DNA from: Burkholderiales bacterium
GTDB lineage: Bacteria > Pseudomonadota > Gammaproteobacteria > Burkholderiales > Burkholderiaceae
DNA: 13,484 bases
Reading direction: 5' to 3'
Assembly: GCA_947372535.1 (NCBI GenBank)
Contig: CANBUA010000116.1
Span: forward strand, 1 to 13,484
The notes beneath the pieces are model-generated. The model saw only the letters and a list, made by a program, of their open reading frames with translations. It was not told where the DNA came from and did not search any database. Position numbers and translations under genes: made by a program. Numbering within the stretch: the first letter of the stretch is position 1; every line of letters starts with the position of its first letter. This document shows, one piece after another, positions 1-6,004 of this stretch.

Positions 1-129
1 CTCAAGTGATGCAGGTGTAATTGGTGGATACCTTCATCAAATCGTCACACTTCGAAGGATGCAATAGGCCATTCGGATCATGTTGGCCGTTTGAATGGCG
101 AATCCGCCACATCGGGCGACAATTCGGGC

Positions 130-1446
130 ATGCCTGACCTGTTTGCGCCCGAGCCCTCATCCTTGTCTCAGCCCCTGGCCGAACTGCTGCGGCCTCGGCG
201 TCTGGACGACGTGATCGGCCAGAGCCACTTGCTGGGCGCCGGCCGCCCCTTGCGCCTGGCCTTTGATGCCGGGGCCTTGCATTCCATGATCCTGTGGGGC
301 CCGCCTGGCGTGGGCAAGACCACCCTGGCCCGGCTCACCGCCAATGCCTTTGGCTGTGAGTTCATCGCCTTGTCGGCCGTGTTTTCCGGCGTGAAGGACA
401 TCCGCGCCGCCATGGAGCAGGCCGAGTTGCTGCGGGGGCAGGGCAAGCGCACCATCCTCTTCGTCGACGAGATCCACCGCTTCAACAAATCACAGCAGGA
501 CGCCTTGCTGCCCTTTGTCGAGTCCGGCCTGGTGACCTTCATCGGGGCCACCACCGAGAACCCGTCGTTCGAGGTCAACGCGGCCCTGCTGTCGCGGGCC
601 CAGGTGCATGTGCTGCAGTCGCTGCAGCCGGCCGAGCTGCGCCAGCTGTTCGACCGCGCGTCGGCCGAAGCCTTGCAGGGCTTGCACTTCACTGAAGACG
701 CCATCGCCGGCCTGATCGAACAGGCCGATGGCGATGCGCGTCGCTTTCTGAATGTGCTGGAGCAATGCCGCACCGCAGCCCTGGCTGCCGGTCGCTCGGA
801 GGTGGATCCGGCCTTCCTGCAGCAGGCCGTGAGCCAGAGCCTGCGTCGCTTCGACAAAGGCGGCGACCAGTTCTACGACCAGATCTCGGCGCTGCACAAA
901 TCGGTGCGCGGCTCCAATCCCGATGCGGCCTTGTACTGGCTGTGCCGCATGCTGGATGGGGGCGCCGATGCCCACTACCTGGTGCGCCGCATCGTGCGCA
1001 TGGCCTGGGAAGACATCGGCCTGGCCGACCCGCGCGCCATGCAGATCGCCAACGACGCCGCACAGACCCTGGACCGACTGGGCGCGCCTGAAGGCGAACT
1101 GGCGCTGGCCCAAGCGGTGATCTACATGGCGTTAGCCGCCAAGAGCAACGCCGGCTACAACGCCTACAACCAGGCCCGGGCCTTCGTGAAGAAGGAAGGC
1201 ACCCGCCCTGTGCCCATGCACCTGCGCAATGCGCCCACCAGGCTCATGAAAGAACTGGGCCATGGCAAGGCCTACCGCTATGCCCACGACGAGCCGAACG
1301 CTTATGCAGCCGGCGAGAGCTACCTGCCTGAGGGCATGGCCGAGCCCGGCTGGTATCAGCCCGTCCACCGCGGCCTGGAAGCCAAGATCGCCGACAAGCT
1401 GGCCTTCCTGCGCCAGCTGGATGCCGACGCGGGCAAGGCCGAATGA
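130..1446 (+). CDS. rarA: Replication-associated recombination protein A (RarA/MgsA), AAA+ ATPase
   Basis: Cytoplasmic AAA+ ATPase of the RarA/Mgs1/WRNIP1 family, related to clamp-loader and RuvB ATPases, which acts at stalled replication forks and single-strand gaps. Numbered from the ATG at 130 (438 residues, close to the E. coli protein), the sequence shows Walker A GPPGVGKT at 57-64, Walker B ILFVDEIH at 109-116, sensor-1 GATTEN at 139-144 and a likely arginine finger in LLSRA near 153-157. The family signatures HRFNKSQQDA, FYDQISALHKSVRGS, HLRNAPTRLMKELG and YRYAHDEPNAYAAGE follow. An in-frame TTG at 91 would add 13 residues. I prefer the ATG because its N-terminus (MPDLFAPEPSS...QPLAELLRP) has the usual family length, but neither start has a clear Shine-Dalgarno, so the start is uncertain. 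The gene converges on tssL with 27 bp between stop codons and has no apparent role in secretion. I see no terminator in that gap. Confidence 0.96.
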   Translation: MPDLFAPEPSSLSQPLAELLRPRRLDDVIGQSHLLGAGRPLRLAFDAGALHSMILWGPPGVGKTTLARLTANAFGCEFIALSAVFSGVKDIRAAMEQAELLRGQGKRTILFVDEIHRFNKSQQDALLPFVESGLVTFIGATTENPSFEVNAALLSRAQVHVLQSLQPAELRQLFDRASAEALQGLHFTEDAIAGLIEQADGDARRFLNVLEQCRTAALAAGRSEVDPAFLQQAVSQSLRRFDKGGDQFYDQISALHKSVRGSNPDAALYWLCRMLDGGADAHYLVRRIVRMAWEDIGLADPRAMQIANDAAQTLDRLGAPEGELALAQAVIYMALAAKSNAGYNAYNQARAFVKKEGTRPVPMHLRNAPTRLMKELGHGKAYRYAHDEPNAYAAGESYLPEGMAEPGWYQPVHRGLEAKIADKLAFLRQLDADAGKAE

Positions 1447-1473
1447 GGGGCCTCAGCGCGACTCCCGACCGGC

Positions 1474-2280
1474 TCAGGGCAGGGTGATCGTGATGTTGGC
1501 CACCTGCGGGGCCATCTGCACCACGTGGTGGTATTGCCCCAGGGCTTCGCGGCTGCTGTGGCCGAGCTGCCAGCTCAGGCCCAGGTAGCCGCTCAAGGCC
1601 AACAAGCCGAACACCGCCCCCATGACCCAAAGCGGCACCTCGTGCTTGAGCTGGTGGGCGATGCGGTCCGGGGCCTGCCAGTGCGGCGCAAAGCCGGCGC
1701 TCGAGCCCTTCATGCGGGCCACCTCGTCGCCCAGGCGCGCGGTGAGGTAGCCCAGTTTCTCGCTGCCTTCGATCATGTACTTGCCCTGGAAGCCCAGCAG
1801 CAGGCACATGTGGAACACCTCCAGCACCTGCACACGGGGCGCACCTTCGCGGCGCAGGTCTTCGAGCTTGTCGAAGAAGCGTTCGCCGGCGAGTTGTTCG
1901 CCAAAGAACTGCAGCTGCAAGGGCAGACGTTGCCACGATTCCTTGGCCTTGAAAGACGACATCAAGACCGATTCATCGACGGTGGCACAGAAGGCGTACT
2001 TGCAGGCAAAGATGTCTTCGGCCGTGGCGCCCAGTTTGGTGGCGCCGCGTTCGAACTGCGTCAGGAAAGCCTTGATGCGCTCACGGAAGGTCTCGGCATC
2101 TGCCGGCGCATGTTTGGCCTTGAGCAGGAACAGCAGATAGAAGCCGTCGTACATCAGGTCGATGAGGTTGCGGGCCGTCTGTGGCGCGGTGCTCATCTCG
2201 TGCAGAGGCGTGGGCGCTGCTCGGCGGGGCGACGGCGCATCGTCGTCGAACAACTTGGGGGCGCGGGACATGGCGTTCAT
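1474..2280 (-). CDS. tssL: T6SS inner-membrane protein TssL (DotU/IcmH family)
   Basis: TssL is the tail-anchored inner-membrane subunit that, with TssM and TssJ, forms the T6SS trans-envelope complex and docks the baseplate through TssK. The 268-residue product has a proline/charged N-terminal segment (1-30), then a cytoplasmic DotU domain (about 35-200) with the family segments YAFCATVDE (95-103) and LLGFQGKY (161-168). One hydrophobic segment follows at about 215-238 (VPLWVMGAVFGLLALSGYLG), then a short periplasmic tail to 268. There is no OmpA-like peptidoglycan-binding domain, so this is the short form of TssL. The ATG at 2280 is supported by GGAG at plus-strand positions 2289-2292 (read on the minus strand), 8 nt upstream. 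It lies 28 bp after tssK and is the last gene of the tssJ-tssK-tssL operon. Confidence 0.96.
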   Translation of the reverse strand: MNAMSRAPKLFDDDAPSPRRAAPTPLHEMSTAPQTARNLIDLMYDGFYLLFLLKAKHAPADAETFRERIKAFLTQFERGATKLGATAEDIFACKYAFCATVDESVLMSSFKAKESWQRLPLQLQFFGEQLAGERFFDKLEDLRREGAPRVQVLEVFHMCLLLGFQGKYMIEGSEKLGYLTARLGDEVARMKGSSAGFAPHWQAPDRIAHQLKHEVPLWVMGAVFGLLALSGYLGLSWQLGHSSREALGQYHHVVQMAPQVANITITLP

Positions 2281-2308
2281 GGGGATGGCTCCGTGACTTC
2301 AGGGCGCA

Positions 2309-3682
2309 TCAGGCATTGACCGCGATCAGCTCAAGACGCAAATCGGGGATGCCCTGGGGGGTGTAAATGGTCAGGGCCTGGGCCTGCAACATGCGTTCAT
2401 ACAGGTTGCCGCGCGGCTCGACGGTGAAGTAGTAGCAGCCCGGCCGTACCGGCACCGCAGCAGGCACCTGAGGCGCGTGGACCAGTTTCACGCCCGGCAT
2501 GGCCGACAGCACCAGCTTGTCCACATCGTCCGGCGCGCCGATCTTGAAGCGGCTGGGCACGATGTCCACCAGCTCGGCCGGCGCCATGGTGGCCGACACG
2601 CCGAGGAAGAGCTGCGTGCTGCCGACCTGGATCTGTTCGGAATCCAGCCGGCCCTGATGGAAGGAGGGCACGCGCTCGTTCAGCGCCACCGCGAAGTAGC
2701 GCGTCGAGATCACGGTTTCCAGCAGCTCTCGCACGATCTGGTCCAGGCGGGTGAAGCCCGGGCCCGGGTGGATGTGGTCGTAGGTGGGCAGGTCGGCCAG
2801 GGTGAAGCTCTTGGAGAAGGTCAGCAGCGCGCCGGCCAGCTCCAGCAGCTTCTCGAACAGGCGCTCGGGGTGCAGCGCCGGATGGCGCGACAGGTGGCTC
2901 AAGCCCGCGAAGGCCGAGCTGGCCGTGTGCAGCAGCCAGAACGAGGCCACATCGCCCGAGCGGAATTCGATGATGTTCTTGCTGGGCTCACGGTGCAGGC
3001 CGTACAAGGCATCCACCTTGGCCTGCAGCACATCCAGCAGGCGGCGCAGCGACAGGAACAGGGCGGGCGAGGCCTGGATGTGCAGGCTGGGCGCGATGAA
3101 TCGAGGATCCAGCTCAAAGCCACCAGTGGAGGTGCGCTTGAGGCGCAGCAGCGGCATGTTGATCAGGTGGGCGCGCGGGGCATCGTCGGGCAGCAGGCGC
3201 GCCGACTTGCGCAGCACCACCACTTCGGCTTGCACGGCATCGGTGAAGGTGTCGGCAGCCTGCTGAGGCTGGCGGTAGTAACGCACCGCCGTGTCGGCCC
3301 CGTCACGCGACGCGGCCATGTTGCTGCCTTGCTGACGCAGCGGGGCCATGGCCAGGTGGAAGACGGCATCGGTGATGGCGTTGCTGGCGCCCTTCGCGTC
3401 TGCGCCCAGGGCATGGAGGGCCACGGGCGGAGGCAACTCGTCCTCATTGGGTGCGTTGAACAGTTCGCCATCGGGCATCACCACCTGCAGCTCCAGCAAG
3501 CGCAGCATGCCGGTCTGCAAGGCGTCGGTGTCGACCTTCACATGGCGCACGCCCCAGGCATAGGGGTGCAGCAGGCGGGCCATCTGGGCCAGGCGCCCCT
3601 CGTGATAGGCGTCTTGCTGCTGGAAATGCTGAGGGCGCAGGAAGAGGCCTTCACCCCAGAGAACTTTCGGAGACTGGATCAC
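2309..3682 (-). CDS. tssK: T6SS baseplate adaptor TssK
   Basis: TssK is a cytoplasmic trimeric adaptor that links the TssEFG baseplate wedge to the TssL/TssM membrane complex. Its fold resembles phage receptor-binding proteins (established for the family). The 457-residue product opens with the family signature VLWGEGLFLRPQHFQQQD (7-24) and is of typical length. Later recognisable segments include LSRHPALHPERLFEKLLELAG (single residues vary in the family) and PGVKLVHAPQVPAAVPVRPG with YYFTVEP near the C-terminus. The start codon is GTG (minus strand, 3682-3680), immediately ahead of the conserved IQSPKVLWGEG. An AAGG lies 7 nt upstream. Only 12 bp separate it from the tssJ stop and 28 bp from the tssL start, consistent with co-transcription. 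Confidence 0.97.
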   Translation of the reverse strand: MIQSPKVLWGEGLFLRPQHFQQQDAYHEGRLAQMARLLHPYAWGVRHVKVDTDALQTGMLRLLELQVVMPDGELFNAPNEDELPPPVALHALGADAKGASNAITDAVFHLAMAPLRQQGSNMAASRDGADTAVRYYRQPQQAADTFTDAVQAEVVVLRKSARLLPDDAPRAHLINMPLLRLKRTSTGGFELDPRFIAPSLHIQASPALFLSLRRLLDVLQAKVDALYGLHREPSKNIIEFRSGDVASFWLLHTASSAFAGLSHLSRHPALHPERLFEKLLELAGALLTFSKSFTLADLPTYDHIHPGPGFTRLDQIVRELLETVISTRYFAVALNERVPSFHQGRLDSEQIQVGSTQLFLGVSATMAPAELVDIVPSRFKIGAPDDVDKLVLSAMPGVKLVHAPQVPAAVPVRPGCYYFTVEPRGNLYERMLQAQALTIYTPQGIPDLRLELIAVNA

Positions 3683-3694
3683 AGCGTGGCCTTG

Positions 3695-4444
3695 TCAGAG
3701 TGGGGATGCACAGGAGACGCCCGACCATTTCGCCAGGGCCGCCTGTCCCTGGTTGCCCAGAGGCTTGCCCACCTGCACGCTCAGGGCGCAGGCGTGGGCG
3801 CCCAGGGTCAGGCCGGTGAACTCGGCCGTGCGCGAGTCGAACACCTGGCGCCATCGTCCTTCGGCGGGTTTGCGAAACAGTCCGACAATGCCCAGGAACT
3901 GGGCTTCGTGGCTGAACTTGTCCAGGGTTTCATAGTGCTGGCCAGGCTTGAGGATGAGCTCTCTGGACGACACCAGGGTGTCACCCAGGACTTCTTTTTC
4001 CTTGGCCGTGTCACCGAAGGTGGACAGCGGCGCGGACTGGAAAGCATCCATGCTGCGCAAGCGGTAGACGCGCACCACCAGGCTCAGCGGCTGGCCGTCA
4101 TCGGCCACGTTGAGCGAGGTGCTGGCAAAGATCTTGAGCTTGACCCGGCGGTCGGGCAGGGCGCTGTCGGGGACATCCGGGGTTTCGGGTGTGGCGGGCA
4201 AAGTGGGCGGCTTCAGGCCCACGGTTTCCAGCGCCTTGTCCTTGTATCCCAAGGCCACCTTCACCAGGCCGTGGGGTTCTTCTGCCGGCCGTGTGGGCGG
4301 TTGTTCGGCGCACCCGGCCTGAATGAGCACAGCCCCGATCCACAGCACGGGCAGCATGGCGCGAGCCAGACGCTTCAACCCGCGCCCGCGCTCCATGTGG
4401 GCACGTGAAGCCACGCGCCGATTCCCTGATGTGTTGGTGTTCAT
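3695..4444 (-). CDS. tssJ: T6SS outer-membrane lipoprotein TssJ (SciN family)
   Basis: TssJ is an outer-membrane lipoprotein whose beta-sandwich faces the periplasm and binds the C-terminal part of TssM. From the ATG at 4444 (249 residues) there is a basic n-region (RGRGLKRLAR), a hydrophobic core (MLPVLWIGAVLIQ) and a lipobox ending at Cys45 (LIQAGC). A Pro/charged linker of about 55 residues comes next, then the SciN domain from about residue 100 (VKLKIFASTSLNVADDGQ, LSLVVRVYRL, LGDTLVSSRELILKPG, FLGIVGLFR). An in-frame ATG at 4396 would place the lipidated Cys at residue 29, a more typical signal length. Upstream in-frame ATGs as far as 4648 are less likely because they would fill the divergent promoter region. 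No clear Shine-Dalgarno decides between 4444 and 4396. First gene of the leftward operon, 12 bp before tssK. Confidence 0.92.
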   Translation of the reverse strand: MNTNTSGNRRVASRAHMERGRGLKRLARAMLPVLWIGAVLIQAGCAEQPPTRPAEEPHGLVKVALGYKDKALETVGLKPPTLPATPETPDVPDSALPDRRVKLKIFASTSLNVADDGQPLSLVVRVYRLRSMDAFQSAPLSTFGDTAKEKEVLGDTLVSSRELILKPGQHYETLDKFSHEAQFLGIVGLFRKPAEGRWRQVFDSRTAEFTGLTLGAHACALSVQVGKPLGNQGQAALAKWSGVSCASPL

Positions 4445-4541
4445 GATCCGTGGGGCGGACCGATGGGCCACGCTCAACTGACTGCAGCGCGCAAGTGTAG
4501 GGACGATGAGCGCCTGGCTGAAGCGGCCCCCCTCCTCATGG

Positions 4542-4557
4542 TGGGGGTGCATTTGCA
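4542..4557 (+). promoter_or_regulatory. Candidate sigma-54 (RpoN) -24/-12 promoter element
   Basis: TGGGGGTGCATTTGCA matches the sigma-54 consensus TGGCACG-N4-TTGCA at the TGG of the -24 box and at all of TTGCA in the -12 box, with the required spacing between the invariant GG (4543-4544) and GC (4555-4556). The CACG part of the -24 box is not matched (GGGT instead). The predicted start would be near 4568, giving a leader of about 120 nt before the lipoprotein gene. Sigma-54 control of T6SS clusters is known in several proteobacteria. The match was found by eye and could be chance. Confidence 0.35.
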
Positions 4558-4568
4558 ACCAGATGCAA
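4553..4568. promoter_or_regulatory. Inverted repeat TTGCA-N6-TGCAA, possible operator
   Basis: TTGCA (4553-4557) and TGCAA (4564-4568) form a perfect 5-bp dyad around ACCAGA, a symmetry typical of dimeric regulator sites. It overlaps the candidate -12 box and predicted start site, so a protein bound here would be expected to block transcription. A dyad this short could also arise by chance. Confidence 0.3.
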
Positions 4569-4582
4569 GAGTCTGTAAACCA

Positions 4583-4596
4583 CCCCCATTCGGGGG
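4583..4596. repeat. Short GC hairpin in the leader of the rightward operon
   Basis: CCCCC (4583-4587), loop ATTC, GGGGG (4592-4596). A 5-bp all-GC stem lying in the predicted 5' leader of the rightward transcript. No T-tract follows, so it is not an intrinsic terminator. It might stabilise the leader, or have no function. Confidence 0.3.
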
Positions 4597-4686
4597 CAGA
4601 GGCCCGATTTGATTTGGGCTCTAATCCGCCCTGTTCGAGGCCACTCATAGGCTTTGGCGAATCATCAAATCAGGGAGTGAAAGTCG

Positions 4687-5460
4687 ATGTCGGCTTCGGT
4701 GCGCCGTGGCGTGGGCCACGTGTTGTTGTTGGCGCTTGTGGTGGGTGTTGTGGGGCTTGCCGCCTGTTCTTCTGCCCCCACTGCGGAAGAAGCAGCCACT
4801 GAAAAATTGGCCCTTCAGGAGAAGGTCGACGGCAAGGTCAATGAGGCCGACGTGGCCTTGAAGGCCGGCAATGTCGATCAGGCCATGGGCTCGCTCGATG
4901 AAGCCATGAAGCTGGATCCATCGGCCAAGCAGCCCTGGCTCAAGAAGGCCCAGTACCACTTCGAGAAGCGCCAATACGGCGTGGCCATCACCGAAGCCCA
5001 GGAAGTGCTGCAGCGTGATGTGAACGACAACACCGCGCGCAGCATCCTGGCCGTCAGCGGCTTGCGTGTCAGTGCCGAAGCGTTGGAGCAACTCCGCAAA
5101 GCCAACGAGGTCACGGGGTCGGCCCGCAGCGAAGCCGAGAGCGTGGCCAGGATCATCCGCGAAGCCTTGGGCGAACCCATCCTGGTGGCGCCGGCCGCTG
5201 GTGCCGTAGCGGCCACAGACGCGCCTGTCAGCAAGCCTTCAACCCGCCCTGTTGCGGCCCGTCCCGCTCCGCGCCCTGCGGCGCCCGTAGCCGCCGCGCC
5301 ACCGGCACAGCTTCCCGCGCCAGCAGCCCGTGTGGCGTCGCCCGCCGTGGCCACGGCCGCAGCCCCTGCAACGCAGTCGCTTGCCAAACCCCGTCCCGTC
5401 ACCACGTCCGCTCCCGCAGCGGGCAACGGCCGAAGCAATCCCTTCGGCGCTCTGCAGTAA
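4687..5460 (+). CDS. T6SS-associated TPR lipoprotein with Ala/Pro-rich tail
   Basis: A predicted secreted lipoprotein of 257 residues, not one of the 13 standard T6SS core subunits. The signal peptide (basic RR at 6-7, hydrophobic 9-24) ends in a lipobox LAAC with Cys27; SSA follows, so outer-membrane sorting is plausible. Residues about 35-160 are helical and TPR-like: NEADVALKAGNVDQAMGSLDEAMKLDP (52-78) is a recognisable TPR unit, followed by WLKKAQYHFEKRQYGVAITEAQEVL (84-108). Residues about 168-245 are an Ala/Pro-rich, probably disordered segment, and the end is NPFGALQ. The ATG at 4687 has GGGAG 9 nt upstream. The gene lies 21 bp before tssB and heads the rightward operon, so a role in T6SS envelope assembly or stability is inferred. 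Its biochemical function is unknown to me. Confidence 0.85.
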   Translation: MSASVRRGVGHVLLLALVVGVVGLAACSSAPTAEEAATEKLALQEKVDGKVNEADVALKAGNVDQAMGSLDEAMKLDPSAKQPWLKKAQYHFEKRQYGVAITEAQEVLQRDVNDNTARSILAVSGLRVSAEALEQLRKANEVTGSARSEAESVARIIREALGEPILVAPAAGAVAATDAPVSKPSTRPVAARPAPRPAAPVAAAPPAQLPAPAARVASPAVATAAAPATQSLAKPRPVTTSAPAAGNGRSNPFGALQ

Positions 5461-5465
5461 ACGTC

Positions 5466-5476
5466 AAGGAAGGAAG
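5466..5476 (+). promoter_or_regulatory. Strong tandem Shine-Dalgarno of tssB
   Basis: AAGGAAGGAAG, a repeated AGGA motif ending 5 nt before the tssB ATG. It is the longest purine-rich ribosome-binding site in the window and fits the high copy number needed for a sheath subunit. Confidence 0.7.
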
Positions 5477-5481
5477 CCCTC

Positions 5482-6000
5482 ATGGCCAAGAAAGACAGTG
5501 TTCAAAAGCGTCTGGAACGCGTGCGCCCACCTCGTGTTCAGCTGACTTATGACGTCGAGATCGGCGATGGCGTCGAGCAGAAGGAATTGCCCTTCGTCAT
5601 GGGTGTGCTGGGTGACTTCACGGGTCAGCCGGATCCCGACAAGCCCTTGCCCAAGCTGAAAGACCGCAAGTTCGTCAGCGTCGATCTGGACAACTTCGAC
5701 GAAGTGCTGTCGGGCATGGCGCCGCGCGCGTCTTACCGTGTGAAGAACAAGCTGAGCCCTGAAGGCGGCGAGTTCGCGGTGAACCTCGAGTTCGACAAGA
5801 TGGACGACTTCCGCCCCGAGTCGGTGGTGGATCAGGTCGAGCCGCTGCGCAAGCTGCTCGAAGCCCGCACCAAGCTCTCCGACCTGCGCAACAAGCTGGC
5901 CGGCAATGAAAAGCTCGAAGACGTGCTGGGCGAAGTCCTGAGCAACACCGAGAAGCTCCGGCAACTCGGCGCCGAAGCCCAACAGCCCGCACAGGAGTGA
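5482..6000 (+). CDS. tssB: T6SS contractile sheath small subunit TssB (VipA)
   Basis: TssB pairs with TssC to build the cytoplasmic contractile sheath that drives the Hcp tube out of the cell. The 172-residue product is full length for the family. Characteristic segments in order are RPPRVQLTYDVE (15-26), LPFVMGVLGDFTG (36-48), DRKFVSVDLDNFDEVL (61-76), MDDFRPE (107-113) and PLRKLLEARTKLSDL (121-135). The helical C-terminus ends in a Gln/Ala-rich tail. The start is fixed by the tandem Shine-Dalgarno at 5466-5476 and the typical Lys-rich N-terminus (MAKKDSVQKRLERV). It is 21 bp after the lipoprotein gene and 4 bp before tssC. Its terminal codons contain GGAG, which can serve as the tssC ribosome-binding site and couple translation of the two subunits. 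Confidence 0.98.
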   Translation: MAKKDSVQKRLERVRPPRVQLTYDVEIGDGVEQKELPFVMGVLGDFTGQPDPDKPLPKLKDRKFVSVDLDNFDEVLSGMAPRASYRVKNKLSPEGGEFAVNLEFDKMDDFRPESVVDQVEPLRKLLEARTKLSDLRNKLAGNEKLEDVLGEVLSNTEKLRQLGAEAQQPAQE

Positions 6001-6004
6001 AGCC

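Larger units (their letters stand above)
4445..4686. promoter_or_regulatory. Divergent intergenic control region between the two T6SS arms
   Basis: This 242-bp gap is the only place where both T6SS arms diverge, so promoters for tssJKL (leftward) and the lipoprotein-tssBC-hcp arm (rightward) are expected here. What can be seen: a sigma-54-like element at 4542-4557, a TTGCA-N6-TGCAA dyad at 4553-4568, and a CCCCC-ATTC-GGGGG hairpin at 4583-4596. There is also a partial stem GCCC(4602-4605)/GGGC(4616-4619), and a -10-like TCTAAT at 4620-4625 without a convincing -35. A Shine-Dalgarno GGGAG at 4673-4677 serves the lipoprotein gene. I found no convincing leftward promoter by eye. Stretches here are visibly less GC-rich than the flanking genes. 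Confidence 0.6.

Noticed and set aside
2..67. An open frame reaching in from the left edge and ending in TAG at 65-67, possibly the end of a preceding gene
   Set aside because: Only 21 codons, with no recognisable family motif (SSDAGVIGGYLHQIVTLRRMQ as two overlapping views would be needed to judge). Other frames also end near the edge, so no gene can be supported.
1447..1473. Possible bidirectional terminator between the convergent rarA and tssL
   Set aside because: No stable stem with a T-tract in either direction could be found in this 27-bp gap.
2477..4408. A 643-codon open frame on the plus strand opposite tssK and tssJ
   Set aside because: Antisense shadow of two clearly recognised genes. 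It has a low-complexity His/Gln/Gly-rich composition and no domain or ribosome-binding site.
4620..4625. TCTAAT as a sigma-70 -10 box for the rightward operon
   Set aside because: A 5/6 match to the -10 consensus, but nothing resembling a -35 box at 16-18 bp upstream. It is noted in the control-region entry only.
34..4671. The 10-bp sequence TCATCAAATC occurring upstream of rarA (34-43) and upstream of the lipoprotein gene (4662-4671)
   Set aside because: Two copies of a 10-mer in 13 kb are plausible by chance, and the genes have unrelated functions. No further shared context flanks it.
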